DNA of 64,000 bases. Origin: Trichobilharzia regenti. Lineage: Eukaryota > Platyhelminthes > Trematoda > Strigeidida > Schistosomatidae. The DNA lies in NCBI GenBank assembly GCA_944472135.2, contig OX235265.1, positions 558,001-622,000 on the forward strand, given 5' to 3'. The notes beneath the pieces are model-generated. The model had not been told where the DNA came from, did not search any database, and saw only the letters and a program-made list of their open reading frames with translations. Made by a program: the position numbers and the translations under genes. The first letter of the stretch is position 1. Each line of letters opens with the position of its first letter. This document shows, one piece after another, positions 44,896 to 55,615 of the stretch.

Positions 44896-44929
44896 TTATT
44901 GAAATATCATTGTTTTGCTGCAGTGTGTT

Positions 44930-46350
44930 GAGTTCTTCTATTCTCTAAGAACATAGGTATACTAACCGGCGTCCGACAATTGTCACTTTTCGTGACCTGA
45001 AAGCGGTATTTGATCCTATCGACTGAGAGATATCTTGGCAGTGTTTGGCTGTGAAGGGAATGCCGAGGAAAGCGAGTCACACTGTTCAAGGCTCTTTACT
45101 CGAACTCATACAGTCAGCCAGGTAAGAGCCTATGGAGAGCGGTCATCTGACAACTGTCAGGGATGCCTACTGTCCCCATTTCTGTTTAATTTCATCATAG
45201 ATGTGCTCATGGAATTAACCCTAAGTGATTTCAGCAACTCAGGAATTGACTTGTTACCACCAGGGAATAATCTCGTTGACTTAGAGTATGCAGATGATAT
45301 AGTCCTCCCATCTAGGTGAAGAGCGGAGTCTTTTGAACACCTTGAGGAGCATCAATCTTTGAATGTGTGACTTGCAATTTGCGCGCTCCTGTCAAATGTA
45401 AGATGATGCTACAGGATAGGACTGAACTACATTGACTCCTAGCTTAAAGATAGGCAGGAATGATGAAGTGGTTGGTGGAGCGTGTTGAACACTTCACTTA
45501 TTTGAGAAGTTGCACCAACCAGCACGGTGGGTTGATTGCTCATTACAATCTCAACACGGATATATAGGGCTCGTTTGGCATTTGCTGGTCAACTTATGCT
45601 ATCTCTAGAGAAGATGTGATCTCCGACTGGCTGTCGACCAAAGGACGTGTGTATTGCGTATCAGTTCGCTCCGTCCTCCTTTATGTATGTGAATGGAACA
45701 TGGCCATTGAGAGTGGAAGACACAAAAAGCCCGACCAGCTGTCTTTGATCACTGGTGTCTGCGTTCCATCTCCCGTGTTAGGTGGTGTAATAGAGTGAAA
45801 AATATTTAGGTTAAGCGTTGGTTGAGTGTTAAGTAAGTGGGAGGGAAAATCAATCCATGAGGTCGTGAAGACAAACCGATTGAGGTGGTTAGGACATGTT
45901 TTATGTATGCCTAGCCATCACCTTCTCCGACGGACAATATTAGCTGACATAGGATTGATCAGGCGGGAGAAGAGGTAGTAGTGATCTAACGGAAACATGG
46001 TTTCATCAGTCAGTGAAATCCACAACAGTTAGTTATATCCACCTACCACGTAGGGATGTGCAGACTTCCTGACTGGTTGAGGTCCCATGTATGATAAGAA
46101 CCAATAAAGGCTGGAAACAATTGCTGATATGACTGAAATCGTTGTCAATGGCGCAGATGCATTCACTCTTTATGATTTGTGAGTCATATCCAATATAACG
46201 CTACTGTTATTCCCTCATACTTCTGTTTATTGTCTGTCTTGTGAATCTCTCTTCACTCTTTCCTCTTGTTTTGTGTGTTACATGAAGGGAGAGTGTAACT
46301 GGAACTGCTGCACGCGCGTGCTGAGTTCTGTGTTGAAACAAGTCAGGCAG
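44930..46350 (+). mobile_element. RTE-B LINE with reverse-transcriptase remnant
   Basis: ORF 45035-45319 contains 'NCQGCLLSPFLFNFIIDVLM' and, further on, 'LVDLEYADDIVL', so both palm boxes remain in one frame. Later frames give the YLGS-like region and C-terminus; a 3' UTR and a short cag tail lie near 46335-46350. It lies just downstream of the putative polyadenylation site of the host gene. Confidence 0.8.
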
Positions 46351-46769
46351 TCAACCGCGAGTGCTACTTTGTTGAGTAGATTGATAATGTAGGAGCGTTA
46401 GCTGATTCCGTTTTGGTTCCTTAATTTTGTTTGAATGGGTTATGATGTTTAAGTACCTTTCAAATGTGGATGAGTCGCAGTATGACTTTTAATAATAATA
46501 ATAATAACAGCTTTATTCCAAACAGTATTTGTGATACAGTTATGGAATTTTTAGCGTGCATTACAATATATTCCATCTAATTACCTCATAAATTTTATAA
46601 GATTTTAAAATTAAAAGGCAACACCCAAAAAGATAAATAATAAGAAAAAGAAAACAGCGTTGCGTTTCCATTTTCAACAATGCACCACAGGATATGAAGT
46701 ATAAAATTGGTGTATAATAGAAGATAAGAACAACAGTGTAATAGTAACGAGGAAAGGAAAACAAAAACT

Positions 46770-47162
46770 AATGGGACTATTTGTTAGAGTGCTGCAGTAA
46801 GTTGATCGTGTCATACCTAACGGATTTCTCATCACATAACAGCTGTGCCAGATATGGTATTGTGGACATTTGTATTTGGTAGTCCTAGCATATAGCCGCC
46901 TATAGCTGCTTCTAGTTCTACCAGATGAAATGCAAGGAGACAGCTGCGTATAGAGAGGATGCTCGGGGTGTGACAATATTGTATTCGCTAGTTTCTTACA
47001 TGACGTAATATGTCTATCCACAATAGTGTTAACCAGTTGGTTTAACGATATCCCACTTGCCCTACTAACGGCTTTTAGTGCCCTTCTCAGCGAAGCAAAG
47101 TCTTTCTTAAGTAGTCCAGGAAAGATTAATGGGGAGCAGTAAAGGGGATGGGTAGAATACAA
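46770..47162 (-). pseudogene. CR1 ORF2 C-terminal segment (frame 3)
   Basis: Reads 'LYCSPLIFPGLLKKDFASLR' and 'RALKAVSRASGIS', then 'HPEHPLYTQLSPCISSGRTR'. This CR1/jockey-type C-terminal region continues the RT frame after a shift near 47150. Downstream residues beyond about 46850 lose the family pattern, suggesting another small indel. Confidence 0.7.
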
Positions 47163-47986
47163 GAATTTACAAACTGAGAAAGCAAAGACTGCTTTATGCC
47201 AGACTGCCTAAATTTCCTAATGTAGAACGTTAAGCGAAACATCTTTCTAGTAACTAGCAAGATGTGGGAAGACCAGGAAAGATCGAAGGAAAAACTCAGC
47301 CCAAGGTACTTGACATTAGATGTATTTTCAACCTCTGTGCCGTCAATGATAGTGGGGCCATGTGAGCTAACTAGTTGCTGTAGGTCACATTTACGTCTGA
47401 AAGTGAAATTGACTACCTGACATTTAGACGGATTAAGCTTAAGTCCGTTTGAAGAGGACCACTGACTAATTTCCGACAGAAAGTTATTTAATTTGGAACA
47501 ATCTGACTGAGAGTTGACAGGCATAGAAACAGAGAGGTCATCGGCATACTTAACAAAAGTGGCTACATCAGAATGAGGCAAGTCATGTAAGAAAAAAGAA
47601 AACAGAAAGGGAGAAAGAACAGCACCTTGAGGAACACCAGCTAAAGTAAGTGAGGTAGTGGAGGACTTTCCATTGTAGACGGTGTACTGCTTCCTATCAG
47701 AAAAATAGGAATGCAACCACTTATTTGTCCAGCTCTCAGCCTGTGTTGCAGCAAGCTTACTTAGCAAGAGAGACCTGGGAACAGAGTCAAATGCAGATGT
47801 GTAATCAAGGAAGGCACAGCGAACGTATTTAGCTCCTTTATCTAAACTAGAGACTATGCTATGGTGTAGGACAACAGCGGCATCTAACGTACACCTACTA
47901 TGTTTATAAGCAAACTGGTTGGGGTCGTTGAAAGGCTTTAAAGAGGGTTCAAGATTAAGTAAAATAAGTCTTTCCATAACTTTCAA
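47126..47986 (-). pseudogene. CR1 reverse transcriptase segment
   Basis: Contains 'FLDYTSAFDSVPRSLLLSKL' (the motif with the first catalytic Asp), 'GVPQGAVLSPFLFSFFLHDL' and 'FVKYADDLSV', the three main palm boxes, followed by 'LNPSKCQVVNF' and 'VKYLGLSFS'. The palm Asp residues (D in FLDYT, DD in YADD) are intact. The frame joins the endonuclease frame by a one-base change in an A-run near 47985, read as LTSPFLKVMERL-like continuity. Confidence 0.85.
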
Positions 47987-49569
47987 AAAGGTGAGGTAAT
48001 AGCAATGGGTCTAAACTTAACATTAGGTCCACTTGTTGATTTAGGCACTGGAACGATCTTGATATTTTTCCATGATTCAGGTATAATACTTTTGGAAAAC
48101 GATTCGTTGAAAATGTCAGTTAATGGGGAACACAAGATGTCGGCACACTTCTTAAGGATAACAGCAGGAACACCATCAGGACCAAGGGACTGAGTAGGTT
48201 TGAGAGATTGAAGACACTTGAGGACATCATTCGTGTTAAAGCATGAGAAGCAGTCATTATTTACACTATTTGAGTTAGGAATCATAACATTTGCTGGGAT
48301 ACATATGAAGGATTCATTAAGCATGTTAACATCTACAGAAATATCATTCATTATTTGCTTACCACCTGTGATTTCCTTTAATAACTTCCACATATTTGAT
48401 GGGGATTTACATGAAAGAAACTTCTGGTTATAGAGAGCATTCAATCTTTGTAATTCAAGCTTAATCAAAGTGTTCATTCTCTTAACACCAGATTTTTTTT
48501 TCATTTTGAACAACCTTTCTTTTTCACGGCGGAGCTTTTTGAGTTGAGAAGAGGAGAAGCGATCGAATTTTAAGAAGATTGTCTCTTTTGGACAACAAAC
48601 ATCAAGACAGAAATTAAGATAATGTGTTATGTTGGTAATTGTGTTATCAAGAGCTTGTTCAGTAAATAAATCCCAGTTTGTGTCTTTTAACATGGACCTT
48701 AGATTCAGTATGTTGTCATGGGAATAACATCTGTTGTGTTTTCTTTCCAAGGTAGAAGACTTTTGTGCTGCTTTCAATACTTTGGGCAATATTCTTATGA
48801 TACAGTGATCTGAATTTAGTAGTGGGGCTCTTTTTCGAGCTTCAAATATTCCTGTGTCATTTATAAACACAAGATCAAGAGTGTTATCCATTCTAGTCGG
48901 GAAGTTGACAATGTTATCGTGTCCAAGTGAAATTAGGAAGCTGTGATCACTAGAATTGAAATCTCCAGTAACTATAGACAAGGAATTTCCGAAGGAGGTG
49001 GCAGCAAGGGAGGTAAATTCATCCGCAAATAAAGATAATTCTGTGGAGTTGCATCCAGGAGCAATATAAATGTTCGAGATGTAAATGTAGTTGTATTTTG
49101 ACAAATGTTTAGGTCGACACTTAACGGTGAGACAGTCAATATTGTCACTAGAGAATTTGAAACATACATTATTAGACGTACACCATTGTGAATTGATGAA
49201 GATGGCGACACCGCCACCGCGTTTCTTCCTGGAACTACACCGATCTTGTCTGAATAATTTGAAATTATTTAGATACACTAGATTGTCATCATATAGATCA
49301 TGTAGCCATGTTTCTTGAAGTGATATGATCCCAGTATTATGATATATAATGGAAGACACAAGCGATTGAAGACAGTTAATTTTAGCTGGCAGGGAGCGAC
49401 AATTGGTACTCATAATTGCGGGAACAGTCATGAATTGAATAGGGGTATTTTTTAATGCTCTTTGCCACCCGGCATGATGCTTTTTCTTGTCTTTTTTATG
49501 GAATTGGATATCAGTAGGTTTTAAGGATAATGAATAGTCGCGAGAATAAATAATCCAATTAGAAGTCAT
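47983..49569 (-). pseudogene. CR1 endonuclease and RT N-terminal segment
   Basis: 528 codons. After about 50 residues comes an APE-type endonuclease: 'MSTNCRSLPAKINCLQSLV' (start), 'ISLQETWL' (catalytic Glu), 'GGGVAIFINS', 'SIVTGDFNSSDHSF' (catalytic Asp/Asn), 'LLNSDHCIIRI' (catalytic His). An RT linker follows, with 'SLGPDGVPAVILKKCADILC' and 'FRPIAITS'. All key endonuclease motifs are present. It ends at a stop caused by the frameshift at about 47985. Confidence 0.85.
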
Positions 49570-49984
49570 AATTGAATAAGATTTAGTAATTTAAAATGAA
49601 TTGGAAATGAGAAAATTAGATGCAATATGATCTGTAATGTTTAAGGTATTTCGTAGCCGAAGATTTAAGCAGACCGCGAAGGTCGTCTGCATATTATCAA
49701 TGACAACAAAACACGTGGTTCAGCAAAGAGTCTATCTTCGGAGGGGGACTCATTTTCTTAGTTGTACAATCACAAATATAACTGGGTTATTTTGTATGTA
49801 TGTGTACATTAAGTTTGTCAAACAAAAATACAATTGGTTATGGTTATTTCGACTAAAGGGAGAGTGAAAATTAGTAAGTTTCGGTTAGAGTTACGTAATA
49901 CAAAGAAGGTCAAGAAAATTGGGTGTTAATGAAACTAGGGTAGTAACAAAGGTGATGAGTTGTCATAAACAGTTGCTAAAAAGG

Positions 49985-50480
49985 AGTTACGCAATAATAT
50001 GAATAGTTTGATGATTGAGTTGTACTCAGGGTGAACATAGAAACACATTAGGGAATATGAAATTACGTAAGAGTTCTAAATGAATACAAGAATTATAAGC
50101 GATTAAAGAACAGGCAAAGAAACAAAGTTAAGTCATCAAAAATCAACAAAGTTGTTACCATGAAAATAGGATTAGTTGAGTAGTTGCACTTTTGTATGAA
50201 CAGCTCCGGTTTTTCTCTATGGATCGACAGACCGTCAGCGATACAGCGAAAGTGAAAGCGTATTGCGTTTGATAGGTTATTCTTGACTCTGTAGATTACT
50301 TTGAATGAGGAGGCGTTTGTTGAGATGGAATGATCAGTGGTAACCAAGTATTCAATTATCCCACTCCTTATCGCAACCATGCTAGACAGTGTTCTTGAAT
50401 CCTCCTGGCTCGGATGCGCTTCGACTGACTGATTTGCCTGGCTCCACAGCAGCAGGTGAACTGATATATGCACATAGAAG
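49985..50480 (-). mobile_element. Penelope-like element, GIY-YIG C-terminal part
   Basis: ORF 50093-50473 (minus) reads 'HPSQEDSRTLSSMVAIRSGI' then 'EYLVTTDHSI', 'SSFKVIYRVKNNL' and 'IHREKPELFIQK', the second half of a PLE GIY-YIG domain. The GIY-YIG start is missing, so it is truncated at the 5' side. Its 3' flank matches 6925-7110. Confidence 0.7.
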
Positions 50481-50507
50481 TGGTCAGTTGGGGGATGTTG
50501 TCCTTAA

Positions 50508-50535
50508 AGTTTCTCCACTGCTAGTCAGCATCCAC
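50508..50535 (+). repeat. SINE-A 3'-end scrap
   Basis: Matches 'ccactgctagtcagcatcca', the end segment after the SINE-A hammerhead. Only about 28 bases. Confidence 0.4.
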
Positions 50536-50954
50536 AAATGAAATAAATTAGGGTAGTTTTCAAATCGTATAGAGTTATAATATGCATAACAACATGTGGA
50601 AGTTTATCCGTAAAAAGTTTATTTGAATCATTTGTACGTGGAAATGATTTATGCTATACAAATTCAGAAATGGAAAATCTTAAACCTTGTCTGTGAATGT
50701 CGAAAGAAAAGTTTATGTCACTTAGTAGACGTTGGTTGGTGAACTTCATTCGGTGTCTAAAGTGATAGATTAGCAATCAAGCGTTCCTCTTGTAAGGATT
50801 TGGTGAACTACGGCATAACAATACAGTAGAGGATTAACAGTGACTTGAAGTCGTGTTTGAAATTAGATCGTCTAACGGGTTGTGACTACACGACAAGCTG
50901 TCTTTAGAATTACTACTGTGATTAAAGACATTAACTAGTTTGAATTAACATTAT

Positions 50955-51030
50955 TTTGGCTGATATTTGTGTAGCAGTGGAATCCAGGATGTGTGATCAG
51001 TTTGTCCTATTTTAAACTCGTCAGCTAGAT
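50955..51030 (-). repeat. SINE-A fragment with mutated hammerhead
   Basis: The minus strand has CTGACGA (near 51022-51016), a helix II of GTTTAAAATAGGAC type, and GGACAAAC where GGACGAAAC is expected, so the first base of GAAA is lost. The ATCCTGGATTCC partner of helix I is kept. Likely inactive. Confidence 0.65.
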
Positions 51031-51283
51031 CGACTAAGATAATTTAGTTAACCTTCAAACATCATCATCGCCTCCGTACTATCAGCTGCCGTGTCAACAT
51101 ACATCGAGCATTCCGGTTCAACATAATCAGTCGGCGGAAAATGCAAATTAGACTACAAATAAGTAATTACTGCTACCTGTTGTACAAGAGGTGGTTCTTG
51201 TGGCCCAGTGGATAACGCTTTAGCGTTCGTAACGACGAGTACGGGATGTGAATCTTAGCGGAAACACTACCTAGAAAATCAAA

Positions 51284-52679
51284 ACAAGTGATTCAGCGAA
51301 AAGACTCCATTATCAACGAATTTATCATCAAGCTGTACAATCGTATATGTATACGGTTATTTTAAGAAGTTATGTCCGGTGAAGGAATTGAATCATGGGT
51401 GTGAATGCATAAAATGATAATAGTAGTATGAAATGCAATTAAAGTGTTTGCGATTATGATCATAGTTAAATGTCAAGTGGTAAAGCAGTTGATGTCATAT
51501 AAAGAATAATTCATAGGATGGATAAAACGTGAGAAACGATGTGCAGTTATAGGATTCGTAGGCAAATCGAATAAAATAAAAACATTGCATAACATTGTGT
51601 GAAATTTGATAACATAGAATATAACGTTGCAAAACGGAATTGACTAAGAATGACAAGTGGAACAAGTGAAATAATACCAGGGACAATTCAATGTGAGAAT
51701 AGTAATTGTAACAACTGATGTAATAAAGGAACGTTAAATTCTATGTTATCAAATTTCACACGATGTTACAAGACGTTTTTATTTTACTCGATTCGCCTAC
51801 GAATGCTACAAGTTCCCAACGCTTCCAACTTCTGTACAGCCTATGAATTATTCTAAATATAGCGAAAATATTCATTCAGACATCTATAAGAAACAAAATA
51901 GTTGAGCAAAGAACTAATGTCAGCTCATGATGAAATCCTGAAATATCCTTTTCAATGATTTACTCTTCTGGCTCTACAATTCATGTTTTTATACACAGAA
52001 TATTCAAGAATAGTAGTCATTAACAATATTACTGTTTTTTAAATAATATCGATTTGTTGCGTAAGATCACAGTTCATTAGAGATGCATAAATAATAATAA
52101 TAATAACAAAAATATAATAACAGACAGAATATCAACTAAAATTAAGGAGATTTCTACAAAAAGGTGAGGATCATTCAAACCCAGATGGCCAAGGTAAAGA
52201 CAATGCCTGAACTAGCTCCTTATGCACACATAAGTTAGGCTTCTTAATATGGATCCCAACGACCTCAGCAATATTTAGTAAACGAACTCTTTAGGTGAAG
52301 TTGAGAATTGTTAGTATGAGCGGCGGATGACTTTGAAAGCCTGGTTAACATCAATCTTGTATTCTGTATTCACAAGATGGGATAGAATAGTGCGACGAAT
52401 GGTTTTTGTTTGTCCTTTACTTAACCACTGTGCAGGGTGGTTTTCGGAAATCTGACGACGAACACGCCTAATTGTAAGGCCTATGTAACTGGCTTCTGTG
52501 GAACCAGTTTATTGCATTTCATACTACTGTTATTATTTTATGCATTCACAGGTACGATTCAATTCCTTCACCGGATATTTCTTACATGATTGTACAGCGC
52601 GATAATAAATTCATTTTAAATGGGGTCTCTTCACTAAATCACATGTCCAAATAAGAATTTTCCATGAATTAAAAAACAC
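51284..52679 (-). mobile_element. PLE-derived segment with inverted arms
   Basis: The GIY-YIG remnant at 52180-52530 (minus) parallels the better copy at 61142-61555. An arm at 52535-52679 is the inverse of 51290-51440 (shared 'gtgaaggaattgaatc', 'gtgaatgcataaaatgataa'). The 3'-tail region (51850-52030) matches 60785-60960 and is interrupted by a SINE-B tail scrap (51911-51937). No open frame remains. Confidence 0.6.
51504..51853. repeat. Inverted repeat, 125-base arms, 101-base spacer
   Basis: 51504-51628 and 51730-51853 are inverted copies; the inner 75 bases match well ('tctatgttatcaaatttcac' on the right), the outer part less so. No coding potential. It lies inside the PLE-derived segment and may be a separate small foldback element. 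Confidence 0.65.
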
Positions 52680-53957
52680 TCTCAGTCACTGAAAAGGTAG
52701 GTATATCCAGGTGACTAGTCCTAAATTGGACGAAATGCATACCCTAGATCCCACTGCTAGTCACCATCAACCAAAATAACACCATGTTAATCCTCAGATG
52801 CCGTCAAAGCGTCTGTACGAAGGAAATGTCATCTCAATGGAGAACAATCATTTCAACGCAGTATAATCAATCAACGGGAAATACAAATTAACCTAAAAAG
52901 AATGAATAATTTTCATTTACTTTTCATTTCATATACAATCGGTGATGGGGAATCCCCACGGGAGGAATTCATGATTGAAACAAACACGAACTGAGGCTAG
53001 TGAAAGTAATCGGCTTATGCTAGATATAATTGATAATTTAATTGCCATTTTAATTAAGTTTCATCTAGCGTGAAGTCTCTTTGAAGGTGGCGAATTAACA
53101 ATGACTTGAAGTCGTGTTTGAAACTAAACCATCTGTCAGGTTGTCGCTAAGCAAAATGTCTTCATTGGGGTAAGTATAAACTAGGGCGATCCAAACGAAT
53201 GACACGAGTGAACTGACGTAGTAACCTTGACCAACTAATCAGATGAGCCCGTAGTAAATACACATAATTTTAAAACTCTTTTGTCGACATCAAAGTTAGT
53301 GTTAAAAGAAAATAGTTTAACAGGGTGACTTTCTCGTATGTGTCTCAAGAAACCCTCCTAATTCCTTGATTCAGGGTTTACAAAGATAGTCCGAATTTAT
53401 TTCTGTGTATAAATTTACCCACGTCACTGTATATCATCATCAATGCTTCGTGACCCATTCACTGCTCTACAGCACTCATGAACCTAAGAAAGCCATGACA
53501 TATCTTCTCGGATAGATTTACTGCAACCACAGGCTGGATATCTGTATATGTATTTATCAGCAGGGATTGCATACCTCTGTAATGACACCACTCTTTCACA
53601 TCTAAGAGCTTTCTATAAGCCTGTACTCAAATGCAATTTGCAAAGTGATCTGTGCACTGGATCTGTATTTGTGCGTTGTTTTTAGAGGCTCATCTGACTC
53701 ATTGATCAGAGTCATTAATACCTCCGTTCTCTTGGGTCGCTGTAGTCTTACAGTTTGTTGTTGATTGATGTTGAATAGCAGTAGATACAAGGGTGTACAT
53801 TTCGTCAGCTGGATGCATTGACACAACGTTGTTACACTTCAGATATCGTCAAAGCGCTCGTACTGCGAATTGGCACACTAACAGATGCCGAGCATTTCTG
53901 TCAAATATAATCGACCAATGGGAAATTCCAATTAACCTGAAAAGAAATAAGAATTCG

Positions 53958-54050
53958 CATTTCCTGCTAGTTGGCACTCATCAGCAAGGCGTATCTGCAA
54001 CCTCGAAGGGACTCATGTTACTTCTGAGATTCGAACCCGCGTCACCCAAT
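53958..54050 (-). repeat. tRNA-like SINE piece with hammerhead-like core
   Basis: The minus strand has a B box GGGTTCGAATC (54028-54038) and then CTGATGA (53978-53984), a three-pair helix II (TGC/GCA) and GAAA (53960-53963). The order B box then ribozyme core matches SINE-A and SINE-B, but the sequence is distinct. Helix III is poor, so function is doubtful. Confidence 0.5.
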
Positions 54051-54054
54051 GATG

Positions 54055-54240
54055 GCTGCTGTCAGAGACACGCGAACTAGCACGAAACTTAGGTCCAAGG
54101 CTTCTTGCCGATTGCCTCCAACCATATAATACCAGCAAATTACAGTGCACCGTGAGGGCAAGCCACCTAGCATAGTGGCTATATTGCCAAGTTGGCTGGT
54201 AGCATTCATTCTGCACCAAAAAGAGAACTAGACACATTAC
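54055..54240 (+). repeat. Fragment with 3' half of a hammerhead
   Basis: Plus-strand 'gaactagcacgaaacttagg' followed by TCC supplies the distal half of a helix II, GAAA (54084-54087) and a GUC-type cleavage site (54095/54096) as in other schistosome hammerheads. The CUGANGA half is mutated upstream (CTGTCAGAGAC). It faces the minus-strand piece at 53958-54050. Confidence 0.45.
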
Positions 54241-54394
54241 ACTCGTTACTGACTAGTGTCCCATCAAAAATTTGCATTCGTGTATATCATATACAATGGG
54301 TAATAGGAAATCCCTAAGAAAGGAGTTTATGATTGAATCATCAGTCGACTGATGATAGTGCAAGTAGTTGTTTTCAAGCATTGCTTCTATAGGG

Positions 54395-55045
54395 ATTTTA
54401 TTTGATTGTGTGGAGGATTTCATCATGAGCTGCTATCAGTTAGAGAACCACTGGAAAACCAGCTAGGAGTACTGAACAGCTGTTTCGTCAGCCTTGTTTG
54501 GGACTCTTCATCAATACGAACCCACGTCACTGTGGTTCGAACACAGGACTTTTTGGTTATAAGGCGAGCTTGTAGACCATTGAGCCACTGGGACCCGATC
54601 CAGTGGTTCTTGAATTCTAACATTTTTTTTTATTTGCAGCTTGATTCCACACTGTATTTTTGGTACAAGTATGGAATTTTCAGCATGGATATCGGTAGCC
54701 CAAATTTTGCAGGCCGATCATAGATATCAGGTGTGCGTCGGCAGGGGATCGAACCCCGGACCATGTGTGTGGTCGGCGAGAGTCCTAACCACTGCCAATT
54801 CATGCATGATATAGCGTGACCATTACGCAATGTCTTCTTCGATGAGTTACTGCCTCATCTTCGGCCTGCTGTACCCTACTGGTCACAGCTACCCACTATA
54901 ACCCCAGGTTAACTGCCTGAATAGGGCCAGTCGCTAGTGGGTACGTACTGATGAAGAGTTTCAGACTAGGACGAAACAGCTGTCCAGCACTTCCAGGTTT
55001 TCCAGTGGTTCTCTAACTGATGTTACTTCATGATGAAATCGTCCG
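54395..55045. mobile_element. SINE-B foldback interrupted by a CR1-tailed SINE
   Basis: Minus copy: tail and ribozyme remnant (54410-54515), tRNA-like head (about 54530-54595), broken off at about 54620, resuming at 54798-54925 with the SINE-B 5' region. Plus copy: 54937-55040, GTACTG, ATGAAGAG, GGACGAAACAGCTG, tail. The inverted arms each contain a ribozyme remnant, in both cases with the first core base changed to A. The insert is described separately. Confidence 0.65.
54621..54797 (-). repeat. tRNA-headed SINE with CR1-derived 3' tail
   Basis: On the minus strand: a SINE-C-like head (ggttaggactctcgccgacc, B box gggttcgatcccc, about 54740-54797), a short unique body, and a 3' end (54621-54690) that matches the CR1 tail ('gctgaaaattccatact', 'atacagtgtggaat'). 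Borrowing a LINE tail is a known way SINEs recruit the LINE machinery. The insertion splits a SINE-B copy. Confidence 0.65.
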
Positions 55046-55514
55046 TACAATCGAAGTAGTTGTTTCACTTGAGATATAATCGATAACTGACCTGACTATT
55101 ATTTTGACTTATTAGCAAAAGGTACTAACATATTAATTATTTCATGAAGTATTACATTATTGTATTAACATTAATACAACGTTTTAAAATACCTGTCACA
55201 CTTTGTGCAAATCTTGACATAATGTCGACTAACTTTGTATTATCCAGATGAAGTCCATAGTGGTATATCAGATGATAGAAATATCGAAATTCACCTTGGA
55301 ATATAAGGTGGATGTATGTTGAATAGTTTTGTCTGTGATATTCAGAATTTCTCACTTACCGCAAGGACTATAATTAATTTATACTCATTTAAGGTGAAGC
55401 TCAGAATAGAGAAAATATTAGTAGTATAGGTAATAGGATGAACAGATATGTAGTTAGTAGAAAGTTTTCCAGCTACAGATTGATGACAAGGGTGTCAAGG
55501 AAATTAGTTGTACT

Positions 55515-55615
55515 TTCATGATGCTTTGAATTTCCAGTAGCTATAAGTTTGTTTTTTCAGGGTAGGGTTACTTGTCCCACGCCCTGCATTCTCCCTTTTA
55601 CTAACTTAAGATAGA
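55515..55615 (-). repeat. SINE-C tail/body fragment
   Basis: Minus-strand SINE-C remnant ('ttgaatttccagtagct', 'ttgtcccacgccctgcattc' as complement). The head is absent. Confidence 0.4.

Larger units (their letters stand above)
46488..49625 (-). mobile_element. CR1-like LINE, nearly intact endonuclease and reverse transcriptase
   Basis: A minus-strand element of about 3.1 kb. In order: endonuclease, reverse transcriptase, C-terminal region, 3' UTR, and a 3' end made of an AATAAAG-like sequence plus an (ATT)n tract (46488-46507). CR1 elements usually end in such short repeats. Only two frameshifts break the ORF2-like reading. No separate ORF1 is seen, so the 5' end may be truncated near 49625. 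No clear target-site duplication was found. It is the youngest-looking LINE in the window. Confidence 0.85.
51185..52780 (+). repeat. SINE-A split by a PLE-derived segment
   Basis: The tRNA-like head (A box TGGCCCAGTGG, about 51202-51212, decayed B box) is at 51185-51283. The hammerhead part resumes at 52680-52780 (GGACGAAATGC kept; core reads GTGACTAGTCC, broken). The 1.4 kb between is PLE-derived, so the PLE segment inserted into an existing SINE-A. No clean target duplication was identified. Confidence 0.6.
51052..53960 (+). repeat. Three copies of an unnamed dispersed repeat
   Basis: About 115-135-bp related segments at 51052-51165, 52785-52915 and 53828-53960 share 'gccgt' and 'aatcaatcaacgggaaata'-like parts in the same order and orientation. 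A second segment ('gacttgaagtcgtgtttgaa') recurs at 50838-50857 and 53101-53120. They may be pieces of a longer unidentified element. No coding potential seen. Confidence 0.4.
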
